In this document: positions 5,256 to 5,808 of the stretch, piece after piece
Layout: each line of letters begins with the position of its first letter
Numbering within the stretch: position 1 is the first letter of the stretch
Assembly (NCBI GenBank): GCA_003233545.1
Contig: QILZ01000028.1
Span: forward strand, 1 to 5,808
From: Spirochaetales bacterium
GTDB taxonomy: Bacteria; Spirochaetota; Spirochaetia; SZUA-6
Direction of reading: 5' to 3'
DNA length: 5,808 nt
Translations under genes and position numbers: made by a program
Notes under the pieces: model-generated
Database searches by the model: none
The model's input: the letters and a program-made list of their open reading frames with translations, nothing else
What the model was told of the DNA's origin: nothing

Positions 5256-5808
5256 ATGTTTGATTTAACAATTAAAAACTTTCAGCTGTTTCTGATTATT
5301 CTGTTTCGTATTCTTGCAATGATCGAGGTTGCACCTCTGCTTTCGTCGTCGCTGCTTCCTCAGCTTGCAAAGGTAGGGCTTTCATTTTTTACCGCACTTG
5401 TAGTTTATCCATGGGTTGCCCGGATGGGATATCAGATTCCGGATAATGCCGTACAGTATTTTATGCTGGTTATAGGGGAAGTTCTTATCGGAATAATCAT
5501 AGGATTTTTCCTGACTCTGATTTATACCGCTTTTCTGGTGGCCGGCCAGTTTTTTTCACTTCAGATGGGATTCGGGGCTTCACAAGTATATGATCCCCTG
5601 GCTCAGATTCAAATACCGCTTATGGGGCAGTTTCTTAATCTTATCGCAATGCTTGTATTTATCTCGATTAACGGATTTCAGAAATTTATGCTTGTCGGCG
5701 TTATGCGTTCTTTCCAAACGATAAAGGCCATCGATCTTGTTACAGGCAGGGATTATCTTGCCCAATTGTTTATTCGAAGTCTCGGTAAACTATTTACCAA
5801 TGCACTTA
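5256..5808 (+). CDS. fliR: Flagellar type III export gate protein FliR, 3' truncated by the window edge
   Basis: FliR is the single-copy subunit that completes the FliP-FliQ-FliR export gate. The first 184 residues are present, about 70 percent of the usual length of around 260, and the frame is still open at the right edge. The N-terminus MFDLTIKNFQLFLIILFRIL is family-typical, followed by hydrophobic segments at about 9-30, 38-56, 66-98 and 122-150, and by the conserved MGFGASQVYDP (104-113 region), which corresponds to the G-F-x-x-A-x-x-x-D-P block. The start must be ATG 5256 or later because TAG at 5253-5255 directly precedes it in frame. It has only a weak GGG (5244-5246) at normal distance. 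FlhB and FlhA would be expected next, by comparison with known spirochaete operons. Confidence 0.95.
   Translation, partial: MFDLTIKNFQLFLIILFRILAMIEVAPLLSSSLLPQLAKVGLSFFTALVVYPWVARMGYQIPDNAVQYFMLVIGEVLIGIIIGFFLTLIYTAFLVAGQFFSLQMGFGASQVYDPLAQIQIPLMGQFLNLIAMLVFISINGFQKFMLVGVMRSFQTIKAIDLVTGRDYLAQLFIRSLGKLFTNAL

Noticed and set aside
5242..5268. An 8-codon frame before fliR as a real small gene or leader peptide
   Set aside because: AGGAGG is 18 nt away and the product has no recognisable character; kept only as part of the fliR initiation finding.
3655..5765. Minus-strand open frames opposite fliO, fliP, fliQ and fliR
   Set aside because: Short, no family resemblance, and opposite well-conserved coding sequence.
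1..5808. CRISPR arrays, tRNA or rRNA genes, insertion sequences, att sites, or a novel defence or biosynthetic system
   Set aside because: No repeats, RNA gene signatures or foreign genes were seen; coding sequence of known flagellar proteins fills nearly the entire window.

Overview
The window is an ordinary, tightly packed stretch of flagellar operon. All eight genes lie on the + strand in the order motB (5' end cut off) - fliL - fliM - fliY/fliN - fliO (fliZ) - fliP - fliQ - fliR (3' end cut off). The order motB-fliL-fliM-fliY-fliO-fliP-fliQ-fliR, with no cheY between fliY and fliO, matches what is known of the large motility operon of spirochaetes such as Treponema. The CheC-like FliY, the strong purine-rich ribosome binding sites (GGGAGG, GGGAGGGG, AGGAGGGG) and the moderately AT-rich codon use agree with a Spirochaetaceae-type bacterium. 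The organism assignment is an inference from gene order and protein character, not from a database search.

Layout: 3-650 encodes the end of the MotB membrane helix and its OmpA-like peptidoglycan-binding domain. The 76-bp spacer at 651-726 is the longest gap in the window and carries a small perfect inverted repeat. 727-3445 encodes FliL, FliM and FliY, the stator/basal-body and switch (C-ring) proteins, with fliM and fliY overlapping at ATGA. 3470-5808 encodes the export-gate membrane proteins FliO, FliP, FliQ and FliR. No gene on the minus strand is supported, and no RNA gene, mobile element, CRISPR array or clear terminator was seen.

How the genes work together: MotB anchors the stator to peptidoglycan, FliL supports the stator/rotor interface, and FliM and FliY form the C-ring that receives CheY-P and sets rotation direction. 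FliO helps assemble FliP, which with FliQ and FliR forms the core of the type III flagellar export gate.

The points most worth checking concern how translation starts. FliO appears to start at a CTG codon, which adds 77 residues including a signal peptide to any ATG-only prediction. The fliR ATG lacks a good ribosome binding site, although a perfect AGGAGG sits stranded 32 nt upstream. The leaders of fliO and fliP share near-identical sequence at both the ribosome binding site and the signal-peptide end. FliY also appears to have lost a key residue of its CheC-type phosphatase motif. I found no evidence of a previously undescribed system here.
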